Origin: Boswellia sacra
Taxonomy: Eukaryota > Streptophyta > Magnoliopsida > Sapindales > Burseraceae
DNA: 64,000 nucleotides
NCBI GenBank assembly: GCA_013180625.2
Contig: SNVD02004417.1
Coordinates: 124,001 to 188,000, forward strand
Reading direction: 5' to 3'
Positions 41,564-53,554 of this stretch are shown here, one piece after another. Positions within the stretch are counted from its first letter, which is position 1, and each line of letters begins with the position of its first letter. The position numbers and the translations under genes are program-made. The notes beneath the pieces were generated by a model that saw only the letters and a program-made list of their open reading frames with translations, had not been told where the DNA came from and ran no database searches.

Positions 41564-42979
41564 TGATGCATTCGAAACTAGCAAGTATACTAGTCGCACA
41601 AGTAATAAAGTGATAAGTAGATATCGTTCCCACGAGGATTGATTCTAATTGAATTTGTTATTCAAAAGCAACAACTGAATAAATGGGGGGGTTTTGTTGA
41701 TGGATTAACTAAATGAAATATTAATGTAAATGCACAATAACACAATACAAAGTAAAATGGAGTGAAAAATCAATGAGAGACACTTGGTTAAGGGTTCTTT
41801 CTCTGCCACAAGATATGAATTTGTGAATTAACATAGAATTGTCATCCAATTACAGCATTGAAGTTATCAACCGTAGATAACAACAAGCTCTGTTATCCCA
41901 ATCTTTCCTTACTTTGTTGTTAAATAAAACAAGCTCTTTATTTAATCTCTATCCATTAAACAACCTAGAACAAGCTCTCTGAGTTTAATTCAATGGAAGC
42001 ATTACGATAAGAAAGATAGGTTGATCTAAGCAATAATCACACAAGGTTCGGATTATTTAACCTAGGTTGTATTTTCCAATTGCAATCTCTGATCACAATT
42101 TTGCTACTAATGATTGGAAATTCAAGACAATTACGGATCAAGATTTCTAATCTAGCAATAGACAACAACCATATTATATTCAGTTGGCCACCCCAAATAC
42201 AATCAGCAAGCAATCATAAGCATTAGATATGGGAAAATACAAGCAACTTAAATTAGAGAATTGGATAACAACTTCTTACACAATCAACTCATAAAAACCA
42301 TATCAAGGGCTTTGAAATCACCCTCAACCAATTCAGATTCAGTTACACATGTTAAAAAACGTGGTAAATACAATACAACATACAAATTTTCCAGAAAATG
42401 AAAGGGAAGGGAAAAACTTAGCAATTCTGATGTAAATCTCTTTGAATTATAGTTCTTCCTCTTTCCAAGCTTTCTTTCTCCTTCAAGAACTCCAGGAAAT
42501 GAAAGAAATCCAGAGCTGCAGCCTCCACCACGTTCTCCCCTCTTCAAGTTATGAAAATAAAACCCTAAAATATGTTTATATACTCTGCTACAGTAACTTG
42601 CTACAGTGTCCCCGTATTTAATAACATGCTACAGTGATATGTGGAATTACAAATATACACTTCTCATACCATTTTTATCATAACTTTCGGTACACTATAT
42701 AAATTCATGAACTGTATATTTCTCCAGAAAATAGATTTTGAGAGCTTTTCAATGGTATATAGCATGTTATCCGGTTAATTGTATATCGATACAATCAACT
42801 TCGAGAAATTGGTTGATCAGCAGAGGTGAAAATGAAGGGTTTTACTCCAATTTTGTGCAAGTTCCTCCAAAACTCCTACAAACATAAAAAACCACACAAA
42901 AACATAAAAATACCAAGGAATATAGCAAAGAAACATAGACGAATTGATATGAAAGTAATATATAAGTAGACACCTATCA
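41564..42979. mobile_element. 1.4-kb TG...CA insertion, probable solo LTR
   Basis: Starts TGATGCATTCG, ends ACACCTATCA, and is flanked by a perfect 5-bp TSD CTCTT (41559-41563, 42980-42984). The corresponding site in element 2 (about 50950) is uninterrupted. TG...CA ends with a 5-bp TSD and no internal domains fit a solo LTR. It contains the motif GATATCGTTCCCACGAGGA near 41615, a type of sequence I associate with plant LTR repeats. The family is not assigned. Confidence 0.75.
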
Positions 42980-42984
42980 CTCTT

Positions 42985-43160
42985 CATACAAAGGGCAAAG
43001 AATTGCCCAATCATTATGAGAAAAGAAGTGAAACAGGGGGCAAAGAATTGCCCAATCATCTTGAGAAACAAAAAGAAGCAGGGGGCGAAGAATTGCCTCA
43101 ATCATCCTGAAAATCATGTAAAAAGGATAGGGAGATAGAAATGTCTCAATCATCTTGAAG
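42985..43160 (+). repeat. Tandem repeat: AAAGAATTGCCCAATCAT units (element 1)
   Basis: About four imperfect units of about 55 bp, each with GGGGGC(A/G)AAGAATTGCC and AATCATC(C/T)TGA. The same array is present in element 2 at about 50955-51130. Confidence 0.75.
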
Positions 43161-43398
43161 GAAGCAAAAGAAATAATATATGGTGTACAGGCATGATGCT
43201 TGAAGTAGGCAGATTAACTAGTTGCAGGAAGATGGTTTTGAGCATTTGAAGATTCATTGCGTGAGTCTGTGGTACCAAAAGTCTTCCCCTACTCATCGCT
43301 AAGTCATCCTTAGTATCCTCTCATGAGAATAACAAAGCTAGCCCAGAGTCGGTTCATACCCTCAATGATCACCTAACGCAAGACACAATCAGCATAAC

Positions 43399-44112
43399 TA
43401 GGCCTAACAAATTCTATACGACCTGTTAACACGACATGAACCAATTCAATAAAAACGTGTTTTGGATCTAATATTATCGGATCAGGTTGTCATGGGTTAA
43501 CACGATGAAACCTATTTGATATTGGACCCTGTTTGGGTTTATCATATAAAAAACCGTTTTACCCATTAATATTAAGGATAATTTAGTAAATTATTTTTAT
43601 GGTAGATAAAAAAAAAATATATAACAAAATATAGTATTTTTTTCTTAGGTGTGTATGAGTAAAACATTTTGACGGGGAATACAAGGAAGAAACTTATAGA
43701 ATGTCCTATTTTATTTTCGAGAATCGTTCAATAATTGGACATTTCTAATTATTTGTCCTAAATATGCTTTAGATGGACCTTTGAACGATATTAGATACAA
43801 AATTTTTTCATGTTTTCGTATTTTATTAAATTTGAATATGTCAATACATTTCAAAATATTTTTTAGATATTAAATGTATAAACGATTAGTTATGTTTATG
43901 TTTAGAATTGTCACACATATTGTTGTCTAACTTCAAAATAGAAAACAGGTTAAATGGGTTGGATTCGGGTAACACATGAAGTTAACAATCGAGTTTAGGT
44001 TCCAAGATTTAGACCTAATAAGTTAATGGATCAAATTTGGACTAACATAATTTCACATGACACAAATACGAAACGAGATGAAACGCTCTAATATGACCCA
44101 TTGCCAGGTCTA
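43399..44112. mobile_element. hAT-like MITE inside element 1 (714 bp)
   Basis: Left end TAGGCCTAACAAATTC, right end (read inward) TAGACCTGGCAATGGG. Flanks AGCATAAC (43391-43398) and AGCAGAAC (44113-44120) form an 8-bp TSD with one mismatch. Element 2 shows the same neighbourhood without the insert near 51360-51372 (AAGCATAGAACATAC). The interior is AT-rich with no transposase frame. Confidence 0.8.
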
Positions 44113-44289
44113 AGCAGAACCATAGAGCATGCATATAAGAAGTATAAATCCTTTTCTTATAGGAAGCATAATCCAAAATGGAGCATAGTCCAAAAGTAAC
44201 GAGGTTTTGTAGAATCACAATGCAATATGAAATATTGGGGGTAACTGCAAAGGTAATGGGCTAAACACCTAAAGGAATAATAGCAGCAA

Positions 44290-44850
44290 TAGCATGATGT
44301 GCATGTTGCCTAGATTAAGCAATTTAGTCTCAATAAGACCTAAATAAGTGGCGCGATGTGCAAGTCGCCTGGATCAGACAGTTTAGTCTCGATAGAAGCA
44401 GCACGATGTGCAAATCACCTAGATCAGGCAATTCAGCCTTGATAAGATCTAATAAAAGTAGCATGATATGCAAGGTGCAAGTTGCCTGGATCAGGCTCCG
44501 TAGTTCAGCACGACGTACAAGCCACCTCGATTAGGCTCTTCAGTTTAGCACAATCAGGCTCATCAATTCAACACGATGTGTAAGTTGCCTCGACTAGGCT
44601 CATCAATTCAACATGATATGTAAGCTACCTGGAGCAGCCTCCTTAGTCCAGTGAGATGTGCAAGTTGCCTAGATCAGGCTCTTTAGTTTAAGACGATATG
44701 AAAATCACTTGGATCAAGCTCCCTTGCTTAGCACAATGTGAAAATCACCTCGATTAGGCTTCAAAGACAGCATTATATGCATATTGCCTAGATCAAGTGG
44801 CTTAGTCTCAATAAGACTACTCTCAAGCAACACGATGTGCAAAGACGGTT
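44290..44850 (+). repeat. Degenerate GATGTGCAAG minisatellite (element 1)
   Basis: Repeats of roughly 60-90 bp with (A/G)CACGATGTGCAAG...GCCT(G/A)GATCAGGC...AGTCTCGAT. Counterpart of the regular 60-bp array in element 2 at 51531-52115. Confidence 0.7.
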
Positions 44851-44994
44851 CCATCTAATTAAGCCTTAATGATCGCCAGAAATAGCACAATGTGTTAAAG
44901 ACCTAGAACAAACCAAACTTTCTCAAAAGAACTAATGTGGCCTAGAAGGGACTCAATAGTTTGTACGAAGTACCTGTCACTAGGTGTAGGCAAT

Positions 44995-45265
44995 TTAGAA
45001 GGAATCTCCTTTGAAGAAGGCATCCACCTTGAAGAAGTCACCTTTCTTGACAAAAGCATCTACCTTGAAGAGTGCATCCACGTTAAAGAAGGCATCACCT
45101 TTGAAAAAGGAAGTCTACCCTAAAGAAGGGATTTTGAAGAAGAAATTTGAAGTTTACCTTGAAGAAAGAAGTCTGCCTTGAAGAAGAAAGTTCAAATTTG
45201 ATGTTCACCTTGAAGAAGGAAATCTGCCTTGATGAATGAAAGGTCACATTAAAAAAGGGTTTCGA
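44995..45265 (+). repeat. CTTGAAGAAG short-period array (element 1)
   Basis: Many imperfect copies of (A/C)CTTGAAGAAG(A/G) at about 15-30 bp spacing, as in element 2 at 52627-52905. Reading frames through it are Lys/Glu-rich but are not a recognisable protein. Confidence 0.7.
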
Positions 45266-45595
45266 AGAACAACAGTCAATAGATAGTTAGAAGGGCAAAC
45301 AGTTGAGCAACTCACAAAGAAATTTGAGCAACATCAATTGATGGAATTTTGACCAGCATCAAATGAAAGAATTCCTCCAAAGACTAGAAAGCAGTTTGTT
45401 GAAGAACACATCGAATGAGGTAAAATTTTCAATTGATTTGAAATCATCAAGAGGTGTTTGATTTTTGCAGAAACTTGCAAGAATGATGAAGAAATCCCAG
45501 TGAGTTCAAAAGGGCACAACATAACAAGAACTTTCCCATTTGAAGAGCAAGGACATGTAAAACAAGCGAATAAAAGGTCTAAAGACCACGAAGAT

Positions 45596-45600
45596 GCAAT
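45596..45600. repeat. TSD GCAAT of element 2 (left)
   Basis: GCAAT directly before LTR B and again at 56246-56250 directly after LTR C. On either side, element 1 sequence resumes exactly where element 2's own interior reads AAGATGCAAT...AGAATTCTCC (about 53225-53245). Confidence 0.92.
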
Positions 45601-47613
45601 TGTAGACACTTGATTTTTGAGGCTTGATGATGAAGCAATGGTGAATGTTAAGCAACAGAAATGACCAAAATGCCCTTGGATGCAAATAGAAGAGAGTTGG
45701 GTAAAAATCGACTGAAAGCTTTTAAAACCAACATATGATTTTGAAAAATCAAAGAAATTAATCTAGAAGGAGTCTAATGACATAAACCATTGGGAAACTA
45801 CGGATGTCTAGTTTTCATAGAATTTTATAGATTGCAAATCAGAGTTGAACTCAAAGAGTTACGCGCCATCGAATAGTTGAAGGTCAGAGGGGATTACATT
45901 ATAAAAACACAAAACCAAGGGGTTTAGTCGGCCATTGCCGACCGACAGCTGTAGGATAGTCGACCGACTATCCTACCATCGATTGACGGTTCTCCCATAG
46001 TAGGCCAACAGTCCCATAGCTGGCTGGCACTCCCCCATTTATTTTTGAAAAATTTCAATTAAAACCTTCCATATTTGATTTTTGCTTCCTTTTTCAACTT
46101 CAGCCCTTCACTATATAAACACCCCTCCCTCACTTTCACTCACACACTGAAATCTTCTCTTCTCCCTCTTGAAGACACACTTGAGAATTCAAGAAGTATT
46201 TTCTAGTTTAAAGTTTTTTAAAGTGTTCTATTGCTCTAAACCCGGAAAAGGTACATCTCGAGAGCATTTCTCTTTTCTCTTTTCTCTCTCCTCTTTTCTT
46301 ATTCATTTTTCTTGCTTTAGAATAAGCATGTTTAGGTTTATTTTTGCTTAGAAGCATGATTAGGGTTTTATAGAATTGTTTAACCATTTATTTGTCTTGC
46401 AAGTTGGAAATGCATGTCAAAGTAAGTCATCTTTCCCTCCTTTATTAGAAACATGTTTATGATTTTATTTTCTTTGCGAATGCTTAGATTCATGCTTAAG
46501 AGCATATGATTAGAATCATGCTAGGAAGACTTATAATCGCTTTGAAGTATGCTAGAAAAAAGCATAAAATAGGCAAGAATTGCCATGATTTGCTTTGATT
46601 GTTTGAGTTAGGCTAGAATAGCCATGTTTTGCCATGATTGCTTGAACTAGGCTAGAATATGCCATGATAACTGTGACTAGGCTATAAATGCCATGTCTAA
46701 GCTAAAATTGCCATATTTAGAATTTTCATTATCAATTGAATTATCCTAGAATAGCAAGGAATATATAGAATTACGATGATAAGAATTATCAAATCTAGGT
46801 TGAAGTATCATGATTCTAGTTTATGGCCTTGTTTATAATTTTGATTAATTACCATGTTAGAAATATGATTGAACAATTGTATGATGCCATGAAGTGGTGG
46901 TGGACTCATATTGATAGTGAGGGACCATTACTTAGAATGAATAATTAGAATGAATATATGATGAATGTACGCTTGAAGAGGCTTGATAAAATCAAATAGA
47001 CTCACATATAATGGTGAGGAATTCCTTATTTATCGATTCTTGAATTGATTTGATTGGATTGAATATACGATATGCATGAATATGTTACATTTTATCTTTG
47101 AATATTTGAAGTGCTAGAAGTAGTTTTACTTTATTGTTAATAACAAATTGTTGTAATCCTACTCCCATTCCCCCATGTTTGCAAGGAAATGTAAACTGTA
47201 TTCTCCTTCCTCTTTCTTTGGATGAATATACAACTGCCATGATTGAAAATCACCTATTTTATTTAATAAAGATAAAATTAGAAATGTGTGCATACAATGA
47301 ACAATTTAAGTGGACTGTATAACAACTTCTAGTTATTTTTATTTGGTATTTCCTAATAGAGGCTAGAATTCTATCTGGGCGGGTCGAAGGCTTGTACCTA
47401 ACTTTCTGAAGCTATCTTTGAAGGAATAAGAGTAGCTAGTTCTCGAAGTGAGGGATCAGATTGCCATCGTCCATTTTGCTAATATAAAATTGGGTGGCGA
47501 CTTCATTCTCCAAACATACCCATGGCTTGTTTGTGTTCCATTAAGGCTCAAAAGTGGCTTTGATACAGTGTCATAGTCACAAACACTCTGACGGGATGAA
47601 AGTCTCATTCACT
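45601..47613 (+). repeat. LTR B (5' LTR of element 2)
   Basis: 2.0-kb LTR starting TGTAGACACTTGATTTTTGAG; TATA box TATATAAA at 46112-46119. Confidence 0.92.
45951..45976. repeat. 12-bp-arm palindrome in LTR B
   Basis: GTAGGATAGTCG, a 2-base gap, then CGACTATCCTAC: a perfect inverted repeat with a 26-bp span. It is about 150 bp upstream of the LTR TATA box, inside a GC-rich patch present in altered form in the other LTRs. Confidence 0.9.
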
Positions 47614-47614
47614 G

Positions 47615-47635
47615 TGGCAACTCCATTGGGGATAC
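47615..47635 (+). other. Primer-binding site of element 2
   Basis: TGGCAACTCCATTGGGGA, one base after LTR B; same type as in element 1. Confidence 0.75.
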
Positions 47636-48427
47636 GAGAAGTTGATTCTGATTGGGATACAAAATTCTAATAGCTGACTTTGTTGTTTTGAGTCCTTACA
47701 TCACTACGCATTGCACACAATGAGCACGAATTGCCCAAACTAGCCGTGTGGCATTGCCATGAGAAGTCTTTGGCTCCATTCGACCCTTAGATGACTTATG
47801 TTGGTGTCACTACCTTTGAGCATGTACCATTGAATTGGTTTAAAAAGAGACCGACCTAAGGGGGCATCTCTCGCTCAAGGGAGCTCAGACCATTGGACCC
47901 TTGAGACTCAAGCTCATGTAGACGAATCTAGAAATTTCCAAGAGGATGAATATCTAAAACCCATTTTGAAATGCATGTCCATGGATGTAAATTCCACATA
48001 AATAGAATAACATTAACTCAGACCTAATAGAACCATGAACGAATGCTACATGTTAAATCACCCATAAGAACAAAGTAGGGGCATATGCCATGAGTTAAGG
48101 TTATCATGACTTTTAAAGCCATATTATGGTGATCATGGAAGATCCAACATCAATTTGTATGTTAGAATTAGGAGAGAGAATCTTGCATTCCCACATCCCA
48201 TGATGATGACTTGGGAATGAGGCCAAAATCTTAGGAAAGAGACTTGATCTCATGTGTGGGAGGAATAAGGTTGGAAGGTTGAAAGTCCGTCTATGCCCTT
48301 GTATGAGTATCCATCATATCATGCATACATGGATGCATGCATGGCATTAACACCTTTGTTTACAACCATCATAGCTTGGGTTAGACAATGTGGTCGTTTG
48401 AGAAGACAAGAGAAAATAGTCACTGAA

Positions 48428-49575
48428 ATGGTTGCACATGACAACAACAATCAAGAGATAGCCCAATTGAGAGATGATATGATCGCACTCCAACAACAAA
48501 TGGCCCAACTCATCAAAGTTATACAAAATTGGCCTAACGACATGAACCAGCTACTACCCGAGGGTAATCGTGGTGGTAAGGGTGAGACTAGCCACGACAG
48601 AGATAAGGAGAAGGCCCAGCCATCCAAGATAAACCCGAATCGGTCAAGTAATTGGCCAAGGACATGAAGAAGGTCTAGCCTCTCTTGAAGAAGTAGGGAC
48701 TAAAAGGGGTCGAAGAACTAGATGACATCTTGCTTGTTGGGGACAATGGCTTGCCACTAAAGTTTTGTATGCCTGATTTGCCCAGGTTCAATGGAGAAGG
48801 CAACTCGAAGACTCACTTGAGACAATATGTTGCTATCATGACTACCACTCCTTTGTCAAAGGAGTACATCTTGAAGTACTTCACACTATCCTTAGAAGAT
48901 GATATGGTAGTGTGATATCATGATCTTCCCAAGAGAGTTTAAGAAGATTGGGAGGAGTTGTCTGATAGTTTGTGGATCGATATTGCCATAATACCTAACT
49001 GGTGGTAACTTTGAGGGATTTGGAGACGACTATAAAAACGCCTAACGAGACCTCTTTTGACTACTTGATTTGTTGGAGGGCCAAAGCTGCCAAGATGACC
49101 ATAAGGCTCCTGGAGAAGGACCAGGTCCGGACAGTGATAAATGGGGTCGATTCTTTTATTGGAGATAGGCTTGTGGGCTTTCCTATTAAGACTTTTGAAG
49201 ACTTATATGGTTCGGGCATTCAAATAGGAGATTTGGAGGCCAAACAGAAGAAGAACAACAACTACCCTAGAAGAAATCAAGGGTAGTATGAACAAACCAG
49301 TGGGTCAGATCATGAGGATGTAGAAGAGCATCAACCAAGGAAGTTCAATCAATTGGGATGACCATTATCCAAAGTCTTTGGGGAGCTCCATGCGTAACTT
49401 GTGTTGTTTCCACTAGTACTAAAGCCTTTACAAGACCCATGCCCAACCAACCATAAGTATCACAAATATTGTGATTTCCACCAACAAACTGGCCATGTCA
49501 CCGACAAATGCCACCGCTTTTGACATGAGATACAAGACTTGATCAATAATGGAAGAATTCTTAGCCTAGAATAAT
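48428..49575 (+). pseudogene. gag of Tat-like element 2, near complete
   Basis: From about ATG 48428: an acidic/coiled-coil N-terminus (EIAQLRDDMIALQQQMAQLI), then after a frameshift near 48660 the gag core (FCMPDLPRFNGEGNSKTHLR, YILKYFTLSLEDDMV). After another break follow LRDLETTIKTPNETSFDYLI, WRAKAAKM, EKDQVRTVINGV and FPIKTFEDLYGSGIQIGDLE. A His/Cys motif ends it (YCDFHQQTGHVTDKC, about 49470-49515, then HEIQDLINNGRIL). This order is that of Tat/Ogre gag proteins, which form the virus-like particle. At least two stops (after DDMVV and at RF*HEI) and two frameshifts inactivate it. The frame is far better preserved than in element 1. Confidence 0.85.
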
Positions 49576-50790
49576 GATGTTTTAAAATGCTTTGCTTTAG
49601 GATGTTTGAATTAAAGGCATGTGAGTTGTGGGTTCTTTTGATGATCATTGATAAAATCATGATATTCATTGGAAGGTTTTTGGTAATACATGAGATTGTG
49701 TTATTTGCATGCTTGACACTTTTTGCTAGATGAGTTTCATTCTTTATTTCTTCAACATTTGAGATAATAGCCATGACTATGGAAATATTTTATCACTTAA
49801 AGAAGCTTTATGTGAATAGAGCTTTGTATTGAGATCTCATAAGACTCTAGAACCCACTGGATCACCACTTGAGGTGAAATCCTAGGCTTTACAACATGAG
49901 GGAAGTGATTTAGGCCTTCTTTGAATCGATTTAACCTTTCAAGCCCACCTACACATATGACATTGTCCTTAGTGCGTCCCATTGAGCCTAATCAAGCCTT
50001 TTCTTTGTCAAACCACAAAATTTGTCCTAACATTGAAAATTTTTTCCTACATAGTACCCTTCACCCATAGCATATGAACATTCTAAAAAAAGTATTGAGA
50101 GCCATGCTCATAGGAGAATGAAAGAAAGTTGACAAGCTTTTGTGCAATTTTGAGCTTGAAGAAAATAAAAAAAAAAGAAACAAAAAAAGTGAAGAAAGAA
50201 AAAAAGAAAAAGAAAAGAAAGTGCTAATCCCATAAAGCAAAGTTAGCCGTATAGCCGTTCAAAATTGAAATCAAAGCAAACGAGATAATGAAGATAAGTT
50301 TAAATTAGTTCTCTCAATTAAAACCTAGAAGGGTTGTATGACTATGGGTGAGATAACCTTATAGTTTCCTTTATCCCTTGACCCTAGCCTATCATTACAA
50401 GCTTGATAAAGCCCTAATGGTCTTTGATGTTGTGATCAGCCTATATTAATGGAGAGTGGTGTGAAAGTCGGGCTTGTGGTAGCCCTTTTTCATTAGAGAT
50501 TGATCACTAACTCTTATTTGCATAAAGCTATCTGAGTTTCAAAGAGTGAAGCATGATTGGCTATATACACACACACATGAAGAATCTTGAATGAAGTAAT
50601 TCTGGTATTAGAGTTAAAATTGTGAATAATCACGATGTCAATGCATTACCTTTAAGCTATCGAATTTGAGAAATCTTTGAAGATTTCAATTGTGAATAAA
50701 ATTGATGCACAACTCACATTCAACATTACAACTTATTGGAGGATATTGGGTGTGTTGAAAAGATGTAAAAAAGAAGAAAATCCGCCAACA
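49576..50790 (+). other. Non-coding interior after gag, element 2
   Basis: Where an autonomous element would encode protease and RT, only AT-rich sequence is found. It includes a purine-rich A/G run (about 50160-50222) and a short CA repeat near 50567. I see no pol motif on either strand. Confidence 0.55.
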
Positions 50791-50954
50791 GTTCCTCTTA
50801 AGGGTATCAAAGAAGGGAGCCTTGCCACCAACAATGAAGAAGCAAGATATATGGAAGAAGTTAGCCATTTCATCCATCATGGATGTTCACATAGAAAGAG
50901 AAATAATGCCCTTAAAGGTAAGATGAAGGAATTTCCCACAATAGTATTAAACTC

Positions 50955-51130
50955 ATCATAAAAAGGGTAAAGAATTGCCTCTTCATCTTAAGAAGTGAAC
51001 AAAAGTAGAAGGCAAAGAATTGCCCAATCATCTTGATAAAAGAAAAGAAAAGAATCAGGGGACAAAGAATTCCCTAACCATCTTGAAAATCATATGAAAT
51101 AGAATTGTCTAATCATCTCGAAGGAAGCAT
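50955..51130 (+). repeat. Tandem repeat: AAAGAATTGCC units (element 2)
   Basis: Counterpart of 42985-43160, about three to four imperfect units. Confidence 0.7.
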
Positions 51131-51530
51131 AAGAAATAATGTGGGGTGTACAAACATGATGCCTAAAGTAGGTAGATTGACTAGCTATCAAATTGTTGTT
51201 TTGAGTATTTGATCATTCATTGCACGAGTCCACAGTACCAAAAGTCTCCCCTGCTTATCGCTAAGTCATCCTTAGTATCCTCTCATAAGAAGAATAAGTT
51301 GGCTTGAAGTCGATCGACACCCTCTATGATCGCTAGCCCAAGAGATATACACATTTATCATAAGCATAGAACATACAAACAACATAAATCCTTTTCTTAT
51401 AGGAAGCATAATCCAAAACAGAGCAAAGTCCATAAGTGACCAGGTTTTGTAGAATCACAATGTAGCATGAAATACTGGTGGTAACTGTAAAGAAAATGGG
51501 CTCAACACCTAGAGGAATAACAACAACAGT

Positions 51531-52115
51531 AGCACGATGTGCAAGTCGCCTGAATCTGGCAACTCAGACTTGATGAGACCAAATGGAAGTGGCACGATGT
51601 ACAATTCGTCTAAATCAGGCAATTCAGTCTCGATGAGACACAATGGAAATGGCACAATGTGCAAGTTGCATGGATTAGGCAACTCAATCTCGATGAGACC
51701 AAATGGAGGCAGCACGATGTGCAAGCTGTCTAGATCAACCAATTCAGTCTTGATGAGACATAATGAAAGCGGTACGATGTGCAAGTCGTCTAGATCAGAT
51801 AGTTTAGTTTTGATGAGGCACAATGGAATTGGCACGATGTGCAAGTCATGGATCAGGTGGTTCAGTCTCGATGAGACCTAGTGAAAGCAGCATGATGTGC
51901 AAGTCAATCTCGATGAGACCTAATCAAAATAGCATGATGTGCAAGTCAAGTAGTTTAGTCTCCATGAGACACAATAAAAGTGGCATAATGTGCAAGTCGC
52001 TTGGATCAGATAGTTTAGTCTCGACAAGACCCAATAGAAGCAGCATGATGTGCAAGTTGCTTAGATCAGACAGTTCAGTCTCGATGTTACCCAATGGAAG
52101 CAGCATGATGTGATA
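51531..52115 (+). repeat. 60-bp minisatellite with open frames on both strands (element 2)
   Basis: About ten units of 60 bp; unit starts at 51531, 51591, 51651, 51711, 51771 and 51831, then with small indels. Consensus begins GGCACGATGTGCAAGTCG and contains CAGTCTCGATGAGAC. Because 60 is divisible by three, each strand stays open in a 20-residue cycle (MCKS...SVSMRHNG on +, NLHIVPLPLCLIETELPDL-like on -). These are by-products of repeat length rather than evidence of a protein. More degenerate units continue to about 52350. Confidence 0.9.
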
Positions 52116-52626
52116 GCCACCTATATCGGACTTCTTAGTTTAGCATGATATGCAAATCACTTGGATTAGGCTCCCCAGTCAACACAATGTGTAGATTTCT
52201 TGGATCAGATAGCTCAATCTCAATGAGACTTCTCTCAAGCAGTACGACATGCAAAGGCAATTCTATCTCGATGAGACCTAACGGTCGCTTGAAGCAGCAT
52301 AATGTGCTAAACACATGGATAAAGCTTTTAAGTAGTATAATGTACAACATGCCAGAAACAGGACAACGTTATAAATGAGGATCACCATAAAAGTAAGGAC
52401 TGCCACAATTGAAGATAGTCAAAGAGGACCACATTAGAGGAGAAAGATTTGAAATGGTTAGCCGTGCAAGAAGTACAAGTACAATCTAAAAGAGACTCAG
52501 TTCGCAAGATTTGCAAATCACCTAAAACAAGTCAAACTTTCTCAACAGAACTCACATGGTCTAGAAGGACACAATAGTTTGTAAGAAGTACATATCGCCA
52601 GAAGTGGGTAATGCAGTCTAGGAACT

Positions 52627-52905
52627 CGCTTTGAAGAAAACATCCACCTTGAAGAAAGGATCACTCTTGAAGAAAGACATGTCCCTTGAATAAGACATCT
52701 ACCTTAGAGAAGGAATCTACCTCGAAGAAGGCATCTTCCTCAAAAAGGGCATCCATCTTGAAGAAGCAATCTTTCTTGAAGAAGGAAATCGAAGCCTACC
52801 TCGAAGAGGAGATCTTGAAAAAGAAATTTGAAGTTCACCTTGAAGAAGAAAGTTCAAATTTGAAGTCTAAGTTGAAGAAGCATTTGAAGAAGGAAAACTT
52901 AGAAG
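52627..52905 (+). repeat. CTTGAAGAAG short-period array (element 2)
   Basis: Imperfect repeats of ACCTTGAAGAAGG(A/C) at about 15-24-bp spacing; matches 44995-45265 of element 1. Confidence 0.75.
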
Positions 52906-53554
52906 AAAATTTGATTCACATGGATTTGGATGACTAATTGACACACGTGGAAAGAATTCTTGTAGAGATAAGAAAGCAAATTGTTGAAGAACAAATTGAA
53001 TAAGGTAAACTTTGAAATGATTTGAAATTATCAGGAGATGTTTGATATTTTGTAGGAATGTGCAAGAACAATGAAGAAATCCCCAGTGAATCCAAGAGGG
53101 CACAACCTACCAAGAGCTTTCCCTAGTGAAGAGTAAGAATTTGCAAAACAAGCGAATGGAGACAAGAAGTACTCAAAGAAAAGGCATGAAACCCAGTAAA
53201 TGAAAGGTCTAAAGATCAAGAAGATGCAATATACAGAATTCTCCCCAATGAGTTTGAAGAAATCAACAAGTGAAGAATAGAAGTAAGAGGCACTTGAAAG
53301 AAGGGCATGAAACCCAACAAGTCTAAAGAGATTGATAAAGAATGAAGAATACTCAGCCAAAGGCACGAAGAAATGAAAAGTCTAAAGTATAATGAATCAA
53401 GAACTTTCCCTGGTAGACTACAAGAAATTAAGAATAAAAGTAAGAATTCTTATAAGAATGGCGTGAAACCTAATAAATGCAAAGTCTAAAGAGATCAAAG
53501 AAGAATGAAGAATACGTAGCCAAAGGTCTAAAAAATGAAAGACTGTGAGGTAGT

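Noticed and set aside
42284..42547. 87-codon minus-strand frame
   Set aside because: It lies inside the solo-LTR-like insertion and resembles no protein.
46169..46351. Repeated small ORF (HLRIQ...FSSL...) present in three or more LTRs
   Set aside because: It recurs because the LTR recurs, lies just downstream of the TATA box in the leader, and differs by frameshift between copies.
51509..52350. Open frames of 60-114 codons on both strands that look like repeat proteins
   Set aside because: They follow from a 60-bp tandem repeat whose length is a multiple of three. Both strands are open, and there is no family resemblance.
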